Assembly (NCBI RefSeq): GCF_015471405.1
Contig: NZ_BLVZ01000006.1
Location: 124,001-188,000, forward strand
Reading direction: 5' to 3'
Source: Pseudomonas cichorii
GTDB lineage: Bacteria; Pseudomonadota; Gammaproteobacteria; Pseudomonadales; Pseudomonadaceae
DNA: 64,000 nucleotides
Positions 35,826-44,812 of this stretch are shown here, one piece after another (within the stretch, counting starts at the first letter, position 1; every line of letters starts with the position of its first letter). A model generated the notes under the pieces. That model saw only the letters and a program-made list of their open reading frames with translations, was not told the origin of the DNA and ran no database searches. A program made the position numbers and the translations under genes.

Positions 35826-37213
35826 CCGGTAAATACCAGGCTGAAGCAGATTCTCCCGGCCTTTGGCTGCGCGACTTCGACGCGACCTCCATGCAAATGC
35901 ATGATCGCCGCGACGATGGCCAGCCCGAGGCCGTTGGAGTCGGAGCTTTCATGGCGCGACGAGTCGCCCCGGTAGAAGCGGTCGAACAATCGGTCCAGAG
36001 TTGCCGCAGGCAAGACGGGGCCTTGATTTTCCACTTCGATCCGCTGTTCATGCTTGAGGGACACGACTCGTACCAGAATCCGGCTGCCTTCGTCGGCATA
36101 GCGGATAGCGTTGGCGACCAGATTGCTCAAGGCCCGGCGCAGCAGGATCGGGTCGGCGTCCAGCTTGCCCTGGCCGCTGGCATGCAGTTCCAGTTGCCGC
36201 TCTTCGGCCAGCCCCTCGAAATAGCCCGTGACCCGTTGCAGTTCGTCCTGCAATTGAAGTGGTTGACGTTCCAGCACCGCCTGAGCCTCGTCGGCGCGAG
36301 CCAGGAACAGGATGCTTTCCACCAGCCGGGAAATTCGCTCCAGTTCTTCAAGGTTGGAGGCCAGCAAGGCTTGATAGTCATCGACGCTGCGATTCTGGCG
36401 CAACGCGACCTGACAATGCCCCATCAGCGAACCCACCGGGGTGCGGATCTCGTGGGCCAGATCGGCGGAAAACTGCGTCAGGCGCTGATAGCCGTCATCC
36501 AGCCGGTCAAGCATGGCATTGAAGGCGTCGCTCAATTGTTGCAACTCCACCGGAGTGTTTCGGGTATCGAGACGGTTGTGCAGGCTGGTCGGAGAGATAC
36601 CGGCCGCATGGGCTGCCATCTGCCGCAACGGGCGCAAGCCGCGTCGCAACAGCACATAACCCAGCAAGGCCGTCAGTACAAAAGTCAGCGTCATCGCGGC
36701 ATAGATGCGTTCACGGAAACTGGCGAGCATGGCCATTTCCTTGACCATCAGGTGCGCGGCCTGCAAGCGCAATTCGACGCCATGGGACATGGCCTGCACC
36801 GACGCCGCCCGCAGTGGTACGCCTTGCAGGCTCATGCCGCTGCGCAGGTCGCTGACACTGAGGGGCTGATCCTGAGCGACCGTCGGCAGATCCGGCAGCG
36901 GAGCGCGTTGCGGGTTCACCACAATCACCGGCGGCTTGCCCGGTTCGCCAATGATGAAAATGTCTTCTTCGCTGTCGAGCATGTTCTCGAACAACTGCGG
37001 GCTGCCCTTCAGGGTGTCCAGGGTCAGGTCATAGCGCAGCAGTTTGCGAAAATGATCCAGGCGCGCGAGCACCGCATGGTCGCTGCGCTGCATGACGGTC
37101 TGCTTGATCGACTGATACAGATACAACCCCGCACCGCCAACGGTGAACATGGCCACCAGGGCAAAAGCCAGGGTCGAGCGCAGGGTCAGGGAAGGCTGGC
37201 GTCCGGGTTGCAT
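35822..37213 (-). CDS. Heavy-metal-type sensor histidine kinase (CopS/CusS family)
   Basis: 463-aa membrane kinase: helix 1 (about 15-35), periplasmic sensor (36-165), helix 2 (about 170-190), HAMP, phospho-acceptor His in [16 protein letters not shown] box [13 protein letters not shown], and the ATP lid [16 protein letters not shown]. The N-box and HAMP layout match CopS/CusS/HprS. The 5' end overlaps the regulator gene by 28 bp. The signal could be copper or oxidant; context cannot decide. Confidence 0.88.
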   Translation of the reverse strand: MQPGRQPSLTLRSTLAFALVAMFTVGGAGLYLYQSIKQTVMQRSDHAVLARLDHFRKLLRYDLTLDTLKGSPQLFENMLDSEEDIFIIGEPGKPPVIVVNPQRAPLPDLPTVAQDQPLSVSDLRSGMSLQGVPLRAASVQAMSHGVELRLQAAHLMVKEMAMLASFRERIYAAMTLTFVLTALLGYVLLRRGLRPLRQMAAHAAGISPTSLHNRLDTRNTPVELQQLSDAFNAMLDRLDDGYQRLTQFSADLAHEIRTPVGSLMGHCQVALRQNRSVDDYQALLASNLEELERISRLVESILFLARADEAQAVLERQPLQLQDELQRVTGYFEGLAEERQLELHASGQGKLDADPILLRRALSNLVANAIRYADEGSRILVRVVSLKHEQRIEVENQGPVLPAATLDRLFDRFYRGDSSRHESSDSNGLGLAIVAAIMHLHGGRVEVAQPKAGRICFSLVFTG

Positions 37214-37881
37214 GGCCGTACCTCGCAGACGTAACCGATACCGCGCACGGTATGGATGAGCTTGATCGGGTAGGGCAGGTCGACCTTGCTGCGCAGGCGC
37301 TTGATTGCCACGTCCACCACATTGGTGTCGCTGTCGAAATTCATGTCCCAGACCTCGGAGGCGATCTGTGCCCTGGACAGCACATCGCCCTCGCGACGTA
37401 GCAACAGATGCAGCAGGGCGAACTCCTTGTTGGTCAGGACGATGACCTGTTGCTGGCGGGTGACACGGCGGCGCAGCAGGTCCAGCTCCAGATCGGCCAG
37501 ATGGAAATGGTCGGCTTCGCGCACCACGCCCCGGCGCAGGATGGTACGGATGCGCAGCAGCAGTTCGGTAAAGGAGAAGGGTTTGACCAGATAATCGTCG
37601 GCACCCAGTTCCAGGCCGCGAATCCGGTCCTGCAACTGATCCCGTGCGGTCAGAAACAGCACCGGCACATCCTGTTTTGCACGCAGTACTTCGATGATCT
37701 GCCAGCCATCGATACCGGGCAACATCACGTCCAGCACGATCAGGTCGTAGCGGTTTTCCAGCGCCATGTGCAGGCCGTCGGCACCGTGTTGAGCCCAGTC
37801 GACCTGATAGCCGGATTCGCCGAGGCCCTTTTTCAGGTACTCGCCGGTTTTGGTGTCGTCTTCAATCAGCAGGATATGCAT
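37186..37881 (-). CDS. OmpR-family response regulator (CopR/CusR/HprR type)
   Basis: 231-aa regulator: receiver with D51 ([14 protein letters not shown]) and Lys in DYLVKPFSF; winged-helix DNA-binding domain ending [11 protein letters not shown]. It is transcribed with the overlapping kinase gene and is divergent from a redox operon, with two cop-box-like palindromes in the shared promoter region. Confidence 0.92.
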   Translation of the reverse strand: MHILLIEDDTKTGEYLKKGLGESGYQVDWAQHGADGLHMALENRYDLIVLDVMLPGIDGWQIIEVLRAKQDVPVLFLTARDQLQDRIRGLELGADDYLVKPFSFTELLLRIRTILRRGVVREADHFHLADLELDLLRRRVTRQQQVIVLTNKEFALLHLLLRREGDVLSRAQIASEVWDMNFDSDTNVVDVAIKRLRSKVDLPYPIKLIHTVRGIGYVCEVRPCNPDASLP

Positions 37882-37961
37882 TGTTGCGCTGGCTACACTC
37901 TGGCTGGCGCCATCAATCGCGCCGGTGCCGGCAGTCTACCCAGTTGCCAGCCGCGAGTCGG

Positions 37962-38012
37962 TGACATTTTTGTCATTGACCGGCCCGGTTTCGAGAATGA
38001 CAAAAATGTCAT
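37962..38012. promoter_or_regulatory. Two cop-box-like operators in a divergent promoter
   Basis: TGACA-N4-TGTCAT occurs twice: 37962-37976 with spacer TTTT and 37998-38012 with spacer AAAA. Centres are 36 bp apart. The form matches known CopR/CusR-type boxes, and the position between the regulator gene and the 38084 operon fits control of both directions. Confidence 0.75.
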
Positions 38013-38083
38013 TGGCGGGTCATTTTTCAGTACCGGTAGCGGAGCAATGATGGCGCTCCATTCAATCTGCCAGGGAATAACCG

Positions 38084-38689
38084 ATGAAGACTGCGCTTTC
38101 CACTACCTTCGGCCTGCTGTTGCTCAGTGCCGCCGTCATGACCCAGGCCGCTGATCTGCCGGTGGTCAAACCGATGCGCGGCACGGTCGAGAGCCTTCAG
38201 GCCGACACCTTGAATTTCACCACCCGTGCCGGCCAGCACCAGAGCATTCAACTGACTGAAAAGACCGGCATCCGCCTGGTTTCCAAGGCTGATCTGGACA
38301 CCATCAAGCCGGAAAGCTTCGTTGGCTCGGCAGCCATTCCTCAGGCTGACGGTACGCTCAAGGCGCTGGAAGTCACCGTATTCGAAGCCAGCCTCAAAGG
38401 CAGCGGCGAAGGCCACTACGGCTGGGAAAACGCCGATGGCAGCACCGGCACCATGACCAACGGCACGGTGGGCACCCTGTCCAAAGCCAATGGCCGTACC
38501 TTGAGCGTGCTGTACAAGGGCGGCGAGAAACAGTTGGTGGTGCCGGAAGATGTGCCGATTGCCTACGTCGAGCCGGGCCAGCGCAGCGAGTTGAAAGCGG
38601 GCGCGAAAATCGTGCTGTTCCCGGCAGACGACGGCAAGTCTGCACGCGGGGTTGCAGTGGGCAAGGATGGGTATACCCCACCGATGTAA
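38084..38689 (+). CDS. Periplasmic DUF5666-like protein
   Basis: 201-aa exported protein. The signal peptide (residues 1-22) ends in TQA-A. Two small beta domains seem repeated (GTVESLQADTLNFTTRAG... and GTVGTLSKANGRTLSVLYKG), each resembling a DUF5666 barrel, with a Gly/His/Trp-rich loop between (EGHYGWENADGSTG). First gene behind the cop-box pair. A metal-related role is inferred from regulation only. Confidence 0.65.
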   Translation: MKTALSTTFGLLLLSAAVMTQAADLPVVKPMRGTVESLQADTLNFTTRAGQHQSIQLTEKTGIRLVSKADLDTIKPESFVGSAAIPQADGTLKALEVTVFEASLKGSGEGHYGWENADGSTGTMTNGTVGTLSKANGRTLSVLYKGGEKQLVVPEDVPIAYVEPGQRSELKAGAKIVLFPADDGKSARGVAVGKDGYTPPM

Positions 38690-38699
38690 TCGAACGCGC

Positions 38700-38782
38700 G
38701 TAGGAGCGACCGGGCGGCGATCCGTCGGGCGGCGATCCGTTTCATTCGCGAAACGTTTCTTCGCGAATGAATTCGCTCCTAC
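38700..38782. repeat. REP doublet, family B, with internal 15-bp tandem repeat
   Basis: Terminal GTAGGAGCGA and TTCGCTCCTAC, with GGGCGGCGATCCGT repeated twice in the left arm (about 38710-38740) and TTCATTCGCGAAACGTTTC after it. Lies between the DUF5666-like gene and the cytochrome b gene. Confidence 0.8.
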
Positions 38783-38831
38783 GGTTTGCCTATCGGTCAA
38801 GGCATACCTCCCACGGCACGAGAGGACAATC

Positions 38832-39455
38832 ATGAAAACCCGTCCCATTCATCCCTGGCCCGTGCGCCTGACCCATTGGGTCAATGCCGTGGGCATGGTC
38901 TGCATGTTCATGAGCGGCTGGGCGATTTATAACGCTGCGCCGCTGATGGCTTTTACCTTTCCCAAATCGCTCACCCTCGGCGGCTGGCTGGGTGGTTCGA
39001 TTGCCTGGCACTTTGCGGTGATGTGGCTGCTGGTGATCAATGGCCTGGTTTATGTGCTGTATGGCGTGTTCAGCCGCCACTTCAAGCGCGACTTGCTGCC
39101 GGTGCGTCCTGCCGAGGTGAAGCGCGATATTGCCGATGCCTTGCGCTTTCGTCTGGCCCATATCAAAGGCCGCTACAACGCCGTGCAACGCCTGATGTAC
39201 TGGCTGGTGCTGGCCATGGGGGTGTTGATCGTGTTGTCCGGGCTGGCGTTGTGGAAACCGGTGCAGTTTCAGGAACTGGCCAGCCTGATGGGCGGCTACG
39301 ACGCTGCCCGCTGGGTGCATTTCGGCGCGATGGCGGCCATCGGAGCATTCGTTATCGTTCACCTGGCACTGGTCGTGCTGGTCCCGCGTACCTTGTTGCC
39401 CATGATTACTGGCGGGCGTCTGCCGGCTGAAAACGGAAACCCCGGCCATGAATGA
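38832..39455 (+). CDS. Cytochrome b561-type membrane protein
   Basis: 207-aa four-helix diheme cytochrome b, the probable quinol-linked electron donor of the downstream molybdopterin enzyme. Candidate heme-ligand His residues are in VRLTHWVNAV, IAWHFAVMW, ARWVHFGAM and FVIVHLALV. ATG 38832 is preceded by GAGGA; upstream in-frame codons run through the REP element. It overlaps the next gene by 8 bp. Confidence 0.85.
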   Translation: MKTRPIHPWPVRLTHWVNAVGMVCMFMSGWAIYNAAPLMAFTFPKSLTLGGWLGGSIAWHFAVMWLLVINGLVYVLYGVFSRHFKRDLLPVRPAEVKRDIADALRFRLAHIKGRYNAVQRLMYWLVLAMGVLIVLSGLALWKPVQFQELASLMGGYDAARWVHFGAMAAIGAFVIVHLALVVLVPRTLLPMITGGRLPAENGNPGHE

Positions 39456-40218
39456 ACCTCGTAAACGCATCACCCAGCGCATCCGTCTTGAGCCTGCACA
39501 ACAGAAGCAACTGGTGGATATCCAGCGCCGTTCGTTCCTGCGCGCCGGGCTGACGGTGGGGGCCATGTCGATGCTGACCGGCTGCAATCTGCAGGATGGC
39601 GATCAGGTGGACAGAGCACTGTGGGCCATGTCGCGCTGGAATGACCGGGTTCAGGCCTGGCTGTTCAACGGCCAGAAACTGGCCCCGACCTACAGTAAGG
39701 CGCAGATCACCAATCCATTCCCGTTCAATGCCTTTTACCCGGAATACAACGTGCCCGAGGTCGAGCTGTCCGACTATCGGCTGGCGGTGTCGGGGCTTGT
39801 GCGCGACAAGCAGCCATGGACGCTGGAAGCCCTGCGCAAACTGCCGCAACGCACCGATATCACGCGCTTGATCTGCATCGAAGGCTGGAGCGCCATCGGG
39901 CAGTGGGGCGGCGTACCGCTCAGGACTTTTCTGGAATATATCGGTGCAGACACTACGGCGCGTTTTGTCGGCTTCAAGTGTGCCGACCGTTACTACTCAA
40001 GCCTGGACATGCCCACGGCCCTGCATCCCCAGACCTTACTGGCGCTGGACTTTGGCGAAGTCGCCTTGCCGCCGGACTACGGTTACCCGCTGCGGGTACG
40101 GGTGCCGACCAAGCTGGGCTTCAAGAACCCCAAGCATATCGTCGAGATAGTCGTGAGCAACGAGAATCCCGGCGGGTATTGGGAGGATCAGGGGTATAAC
40201 TGGTTTAGCGGGATTTAA
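39448..40218 (+). CDS. Tat-exported molybdopterin-dependent oxidoreductase
   Basis: 256-aa member of the sulfite-oxidase/MsrP-like molybdopterin fold. The twin-arginine signal is QRRSFLRAGL (residues 26-35), followed by a lipobox-like LTGCN. The likely Mo-ligand Cys is C143 in TRLICIEGWSAIG; other family marks are WGGVPLRTFLEYIG and YGYPLRVRVPTKLGFKN. Translationally coupled to the cytochrome b gene. It is shorter than MsrP and its substrate is unknown. Confidence 0.85.
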   Translation: MNEPRKRITQRIRLEPAQQKQLVDIQRRSFLRAGLTVGAMSMLTGCNLQDGDQVDRALWAMSRWNDRVQAWLFNGQKLAPTYSKAQITNPFPFNAFYPEYNVPEVELSDYRLAVSGLVRDKQPWTLEALRKLPQRTDITRLICIEGWSAIGQWGGVPLRTFLEYIGADTTARFVGFKCADRYYSSLDMPTALHPQTLLALDFGEVALPPDYGYPLRVRVPTKLGFKNPKHIVEIVVSNENPGGYWEDQGYNWFSGI

Positions 40219-40236
40219 ACAAACACCATATCCCCG

Positions 40237-40290
40237 GTAGGAGCGAATTCATTCGCGAAAAATGGCCTTCGCGAATAAATTCGCTCCTAC
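40237..40290. repeat. REP doublet, family B, short loop
   Basis: GTAGGAGCGAATTCATTCGC and the inverse GCGAATAAATTCGCTCCTAC, separated by about 14 bp. Located between convergent genes (oxidoreductase and EfeM-like). Confidence 0.88.
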
Positions 40291-40298
40291 ACGCCATG

Positions 40299-41123
40299 TC
40301 AATTCAGGCCCAGTTTCCCGCGCAAGGTCGACAGGTCTTCGGCCAGGGTGTTGACCGGGCCGACCAGTGCCTTGCGGTCGTTTTCCTTCACTTTGTCATA
40401 GGTCTCGAAGCCACCATCCTTGGTCTTGTACTTGGCCAGGATCTTGTCCACGGTGGCGAAGTTCTTGTCGACCTTGGTGGCAAAAGCCTTGTCCTGTTTC
40501 TCGATCTGCGGGCGGAACAAGTCGACGATTTTCTTCGCGCCGTCGATGTTGCCCTGGAAGTCATACAGGTCGGTATGGCTGTAGCGGTCTTCTTCGCCGG
40601 AGATCTTGGTGGCGGCGACTTCTTCCAGCAATGCGGCAGCACCGCCGACGACTTTCTCCGGCGGGAAGGTCAGGTCGGCGACGCGGGCTTGCAGGTCGTT
40701 CACGTCGGCCATCAGCTTGTCGGCAATCGGGCCTTGGTCCTTGGCGGTGTTCTGCGAGAACAGGGCATATTCCAGACGATGGAAGCCGGTGAAGTCTTCG
40801 GCTTCAACGCCTTGCTCGTGATCGTCGACACGGGAGTCGATGGACGCATCAAGGTCGCTGAACAGCTCGGCAATCGGTTCTACCGACTCGTAGTAGACCC
40901 GCGTGGGTGCGTAGAGCTTCTTGGCCGTGGCGATGTCGCCTTTCTTGACGGCGTCGGTGAATTCTTTGGTGTGGCTGACCAGTTCATCGATGTTTTCGGT
41001 GACGTAGATCTTGTAGTCCGAAACCGGGCCGACCAGATCCAGTGGCGCCGTTGCGGCGAAAGCCGCCAGTGGGGTCTGAAGCAAGCCAAGGGTCAGCAGC
41101 AAAGCCAGAGGCGTCTTTTTCAT
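40299..41123 (-). CDS. EfeM-like periplasmic iron-uptake protein (imelysin/M75 family)
   Basis: 274-aa exported protein (signal 1-23, cut near AFA-A) with a four-helix M75 domain and the metal-site motif HRLEYALF. It lacks the cupredoxin domain of EfeO. It is the last gene of the efe operon, 29 bp after efeB. Probably a second iron binder that helps EfeO or EfeB. Confidence 0.85.
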   Translation of the reverse strand: MKKTPLALLLTLGLLQTPLAAFAATAPLDLVGPVSDYKIYVTENIDELVSHTKEFTDAVKKGDIATAKKLYAPTRVYYESVEPIAELFSDLDASIDSRVDDHEQGVEAEDFTGFHRLEYALFSQNTAKDQGPIADKLMADVNDLQARVADLTFPPEKVVGGAAALLEEVAATKISGEEDRYSHTDLYDFQGNIDGAKKIVDLFRPQIEKQDKAFATKVDKNFATVDKILAKYKTKDGGFETYDKVKENDRKALVGPVNTLAEDLSTLRGKLGLN

Positions 41124-41152
41124 GGTGCTCTTCCGGGTGAGGTGATTGAGGG

Positions 41153-42463
41153 TCATGCGGTTTGGGCAGTTGGTGCTGCGGCCAGCAATGAGCGGCCGAT
41201 AAAATCCTTGTCGCCGGTCACGCCGGGCAGGGTGAAGAAATAGCCGCCGCCGAAAGGCTTGAGGTATTCCTCCAGCGGCTCGCCATTCAGGCGGGTCTGC
41301 ACGGTGATGAAGCCTTTTTCCAGATCGCTCTGGTAGCAGATGAACAGCAGACCCATGTCGAGCTGGCCGTTCTTGTTGACGCCGTTGGAGTAGTTGAACG
41401 GACGGCGCAGGATCAGGTTGCGCTGGGTTTCGGGCGTGCGCGGGTTGGCCAAGCGGATGTGCGAGTCCATACGGGTTTTCTTGCCGTGCGGGTCGGCTGC
41501 ATAGTTCGGCACGTCGCTTTCCACCTTGCCGTCCATGGGGGCGCCGCTGCTCTTGGTGCGGCCGAAAATGGATTCCTGTTCCTGCAAGGGCGTGCGGTCC
41601 CAGCGCTCGACGAAGTTGCGGATGAGCCGCACCGCCTGGTAGCTGCCATTGGCGGCCCAGGCGGGTTCGTCGCTGCCGGGCTGGACCCAGACCAGTTCGT
41701 TCATGGTCTTCTGGTTATTGGAATCCGGGTTGGCCGAGCCGTCACGGAAGCCCAGGAAGTTGCGCGCACTTTCCGCTGGCTGGCCTGGCTTTTTGGGGGC
41801 CTGGGCCGGCACCGTGCCTTCCTGTTTCCAGCGCACCAGCAGCAGGTCCGGCAGGTTCTTGACGATATCGCGCAGGGCGTGAATGTTGGTGTCGGGAGTG
41901 TTGGAGCAGAACTGGATGCTCAGGTCGCCGTGGCAACTGCTGGCCTCCAGCGCATCGTTCGGGAAACCTGTCATGCGGCTCAGGCGTTTGGGTTTGACCG
42001 AGGCCAGGCCAAAGCGCTCATCGAACAGGGATTCGCCCACCGAAACCGTGATGGTCAGGTTGTCCGGGGTGACCACCGGGCCAAGGATGCCCGAGTCCAG
42101 CGGCGGCAGCTTCGGATCGACCTCGGCCACCGGGCCGCCGGTCATCAGAAAGGCGATGCGTTCGTTGAGGGTGCGGAACATGCGCTCCAGGTCTTCACGA
42201 TCGGCTGCCAGCACATCGAAGGCCACCAGCATGCCCGCGGCCGGACGCGGGTTGACGATGCCGCTCTGGTGAATGCCGTGGAACGCATTGTGGTCCTGGG
42301 TCTTGTCGCTGTTCGGTGCTTCGGTGACCTGAGCGGTGGAGGCGGCCAGAGCATTGCCGCTCAGGCTGCTGCCCGCCAGTGCTGCACCGGCGGCACCCAG
42401 CCCCAGCAGAACACGGCGACGCTGGAGGGAGTGGGGCGCGTTATCGGATTCCGGGTTTTTCAT
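41153..42463 (-). CDS. efeB: Deferrochelatase/peroxidase EfeB (DyP family)
   Basis: Tat-exported dye-decolourising-type heme peroxidase that oxidises Fe2+ or releases iron from heme. The twin-arginine region is [13 protein letters not shown], and the DyP distal-site motif is GFRDGSANP. Heme-ligand His is in the C-terminal half ([10 protein letters not shown] region). Length 436 aa from the ATG at 42463; the upstream opening from 42532 runs into efeO. Confidence 0.93.
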   Translation of the reverse strand: MKNPESDNAPHSLQRRRVLLGLGAAGAALAGSSLSGNALAASTAQVTEAPNSDKTQDHNAFHGIHQSGIVNPRPAAGMLVAFDVLAADREDLERMFRTLNERIAFLMTGGPVAEVDPKLPPLDSGILGPVVTPDNLTITVSVGESLFDERFGLASVKPKRLSRMTGFPNDALEASSCHGDLSIQFCSNTPDTNIHALRDIVKNLPDLLLVRWKQEGTVPAQAPKKPGQPAESARNFLGFRDGSANPDSNNQKTMNELVWVQPGSDEPAWAANGSYQAVRLIRNFVERWDRTPLQEQESIFGRTKSSGAPMDGKVESDVPNYAADPHGKKTRMDSHIRLANPRTPETQRNLILRRPFNYSNGVNKNGQLDMGLLFICYQSDLEKGFITVQTRLNGEPLEEYLKPFGGGYFFTLPGVTGDKDFIGRSLLAAAPTAQTA

Positions 42464-42485
42464 CGTAGTCACTTGTTCACATCTG

Positions 42486-43694
42486 TCAGAGGTCGGAGAG
42501 GCCGAGAGCCGAGTCGATTCCGTCGAGCGCATCGGCCAGAGCCTTGGCTTTGTCGGCTATCGATTGACGCTGCGTTGCATCGACCTGATCGTAAGGTCGA
42601 TAGCCATCGTCTGTTTTCAGTGCCTTGAGTTGTTCATCCAGAGCCTTCGATGCGCTGTCGATGCGCTGCAACTGGGCGCCTGCGCTCTTGGCCAGCAGAG
42701 GACGCAACAGGTCAATGACCTTGCGTGTGCCTTCCAGATTGGCGGCAAAGCCATTGAGGTCGCTGTGGCTGTAGCGCTCTTCTTCACCCTTGCTGCGCAC
42801 TTCCGCCAGGCTGTGCATGTTGCGGGCGACGATATCGGCCAGTTGTTCCGGGGCCAGGGTCTGCGCCAGCAGTTGCTGCTTGAGGCTGGTGACATCGGTT
42901 TGCAGGCGCTGCGCCACGGGGGCGAGGCCTTCGATGTTGCGTTGCTGGAACAGGGCGTATTCGATGCGATGGAAGCCGCCGAAGCCCGGGTCTTGCTCGC
43001 GTTTTTCGTAGTAGTCGGCGCGGGCGTTGATGGCGTTGTCCAGTTCGGCCAAGCGCTGTGCGGCAGGGGCAATGCGCTGATAAAGCGTGCGCGCCGGGGT
43101 GTACGCTGCTTGTGCTGCGCTCAGGTCATTGGCTTCGATGGCCTGTTGCAAAGCGTTGACGGCCTTGATCAGCGCCGAGCTTTGCTGGCTCAGGTACACG
43201 CGGTATTCGGACAGCGGGCCGATAAATGCCACCATGGACGGACGCGCTTTTGCCTTGGCTTCAGACTCGGCAGTCGGGGTGACATGCAAGGTGCCACGCG
43301 GGTTGCTCAGCAGGCCGCAGGTGATGGCGTAGTCGCCGGGCTGCAAATTGGCATTGATCACCTGGCTCAGGCCGGGCGCGATGTTTTCCCGCTCTTCGAC
43401 CACCAGCACGCCATCGAGAATTTCCCATTCGACGGCACGTTCGGAGCGGTTGACGATGCGAAAGGCGTTCTTGCCAGCAGGCACGGTCAGTACGTTGGGC
43501 TCACAGTTGTGGGCGTGGATGTTGACCACGGTTTCGTTGCCGCTATTGGCGGCACGCTTTTTCGATGCCACTTGCGAGGCGTAGTAGAAGAGTCCACCGG
43601 CAGCGATCATCAGGATCACAGAACCGGCGACTGCCAATCGCAAGGCACGGGGAGGCCTGGCTTTACCGGAAAGCTCAGAGGAAGGGTTCGACAT
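42486..43694 (-). CDS. efeO: Iron uptake protein EfeO (cupredoxin plus M75 domain)
   Basis: 402-aa protein with an N-terminal membrane anchor (about 20-40), a cupredoxin-like domain (residues 55-140, NIHAHNCEPNVLTVPAG, GDYAITCGLLSN) and an M75/imelysin domain with the HxxE motif (GGFHRIEYALF). It would bind ferrous or ferric iron for EfeU. The ATG at 43694 is 8 bp after efeU. Confidence 0.92.
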   Translation of the reverse strand: MSNPSSELSGKARPPRALRLAVAGSVILMIAAGGLFYYASQVASKKRAANSGNETVVNIHAHNCEPNVLTVPAGKNAFRIVNRSERAVEWEILDGVLVVEERENIAPGLSQVINANLQPGDYAITCGLLSNPRGTLHVTPTAESEAKAKARPSMVAFIGPLSEYRVYLSQQSSALIKAVNALQQAIEANDLSAAQAAYTPARTLYQRIAPAAQRLAELDNAINARADYYEKREQDPGFGGFHRIEYALFQQRNIEGLAPVAQRLQTDVTSLKQQLLAQTLAPEQLADIVARNMHSLAEVRSKGEEERYSHSDLNGFAANLEGTRKVIDLLRPLLAKSAGAQLQRIDSASKALDEQLKALKTDDGYRPYDQVDATQRQSIADKAKALADALDGIDSALGLSDL

Positions 43695-43702
43695 GTAGGC
43701 CC

Positions 43703-44551
43703 TTATTCGTTCGTGACGGAGGTGGGTGAGGGCTGCTGTTTTTCTGCCGGGGAATGAGGCAGGAAGAACAGCACCAGCGCGCCGATCAGGTAGATCAGGT
43801 AAGCGCTCAGGGTGCTGACGGTGGGCGCGTCCTGATAACCGAACATGCCAGCCAGTATCGAGCCGAGCGGGCCATCCATCGGCAGGGTCGCGCTGAAGTC
43901 GATGACCACATCCTGCAAGTGGTTCCACACACCGGCTTCATGCAGTGCCTGCACGGAGTTGGAGAGAATCCCGGCAGCAACCACGAGGATGAACAGCCCG
44001 GTCCAACGGAAGAACAGGCCGAGGTTCAGGCGCATGCTGCCGCTGTAGATCGCCACGCCGAAACCGATGGCCAGCAGCAGGCCGAGCAGGGCTCCCAATG
44101 GCGCGCTGGAGCCTTCGCTCTGCTGGAAGACGGCGAGTAGGAAGAAAACGGTTTCCAGGCCTTCGCGGGCCACGGCGAAGAACACCATGGCGATCAGGGC
44201 GTAAGTCTGGTTTTTCGAGCCGGCAAGGGCGGCGTCCAGTGAGGCGTGCAGAGCGTGCTTGATGGAGCGCGCCACCTTACGCATCCAGAACACCATGGAA
44301 CTGAGAATGCCGACCGCTATCAGGCCGACGATGCCCTCGAACAGCTCTTGCTGCTTTTGCGGGAATTCGGCGCTCATCAGCTCAAGGCCACCGCCAACGA
44401 ACAGTGCCAGGGCGGCGGCGAGAAATACGCCGATCCAGACCGCAGGCATCCACTCGCCGCGGCCGGTCTGTTTCAGGTAACTGGCGATGATGCCAACGAT
44501 AAGCGCGGCTTCAATACCTTCGCGCAGCATGATCAAAAACGGAACAAGCAT
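43703..44551 (-). CDS. efeU: Ferrous iron permease EfeU (FTR1 family)
   Basis: 282-aa seven-helix permease with both signature iron-binding motifs, REGIEAALI near residue 10 and REGLETVFF near residue 130. A basic loop and a His/Pro tail follow. First gene of the efe operon, with a Fur-box-like site about 70-85 bp upstream. Confidence 0.94.
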   Translation of the reverse strand: MLVPFLIMLREGIEAALIVGIIASYLKQTGRGEWMPAVWIGVFLAAALALFVGGGLELMSAEFPQKQQELFEGIVGLIAVGILSSMVFWMRKVARSIKHALHASLDAALAGSKNQTYALIAMVFFAVAREGLETVFFLLAVFQQSEGSSAPLGALLGLLLAIGFGVAIYSGSMRLNLGLFFRWTGLFILVVAAGILSNSVQALHEAGVWNHLQDVVIDFSATLPMDGPLGSILAGMFGYQDAPTVSTLSAYLIYLIGALVLFFLPHSPAEKQQPSPTSVTNE

Positions 44552-44618
44552 GGTTCACCGGGGTAAAGGCTTCAGGGTGAGATGTTTCAGCGAGCTGTAT
44601 GGCTGAAACAATAAGTAA

Positions 44619-44637
44619 CATAATGATACTCATTCCC
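44619..44637. promoter_or_regulatory. Fur box candidate upstream of efeU
   Basis: CATAATGATACTCATTCCC matches 15 of 19 positions of the Fur consensus. It is correctly placed to repress the iron uptake operon under iron-replete conditions. Confidence 0.7.
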
Positions 44638-44711
44638 GAATGAGAGCCAGTGGTTTTTCCGGTGATACCGATGCTGTTCAGGTCAGGTTCAGGTAGTGAG
44701 AGCGGTGCTCC

Positions 44712-44800
44712 GTAGGAGCGAATTCATTCGCGAAGACAGTGTTTCAAACGACATATATCTGTCGGATGTACCTGACCTTCGCGAATGAATTCGCTCCTGC
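44712..44800. repeat. REP doublet, family B, long loop
   Basis: GTAGGAGCGAATTCATTCGC and the inverse GCGAATGAATTCGCTCCTGC around a loop containing CAAACGACATATATC. The degenerate copy at 26378-26458 has the related loop CAAACGACATCTATT. Located between efeU and ampC. Confidence 0.85.
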
Positions 44801-44812
44801 CGGGGGCGCTGT

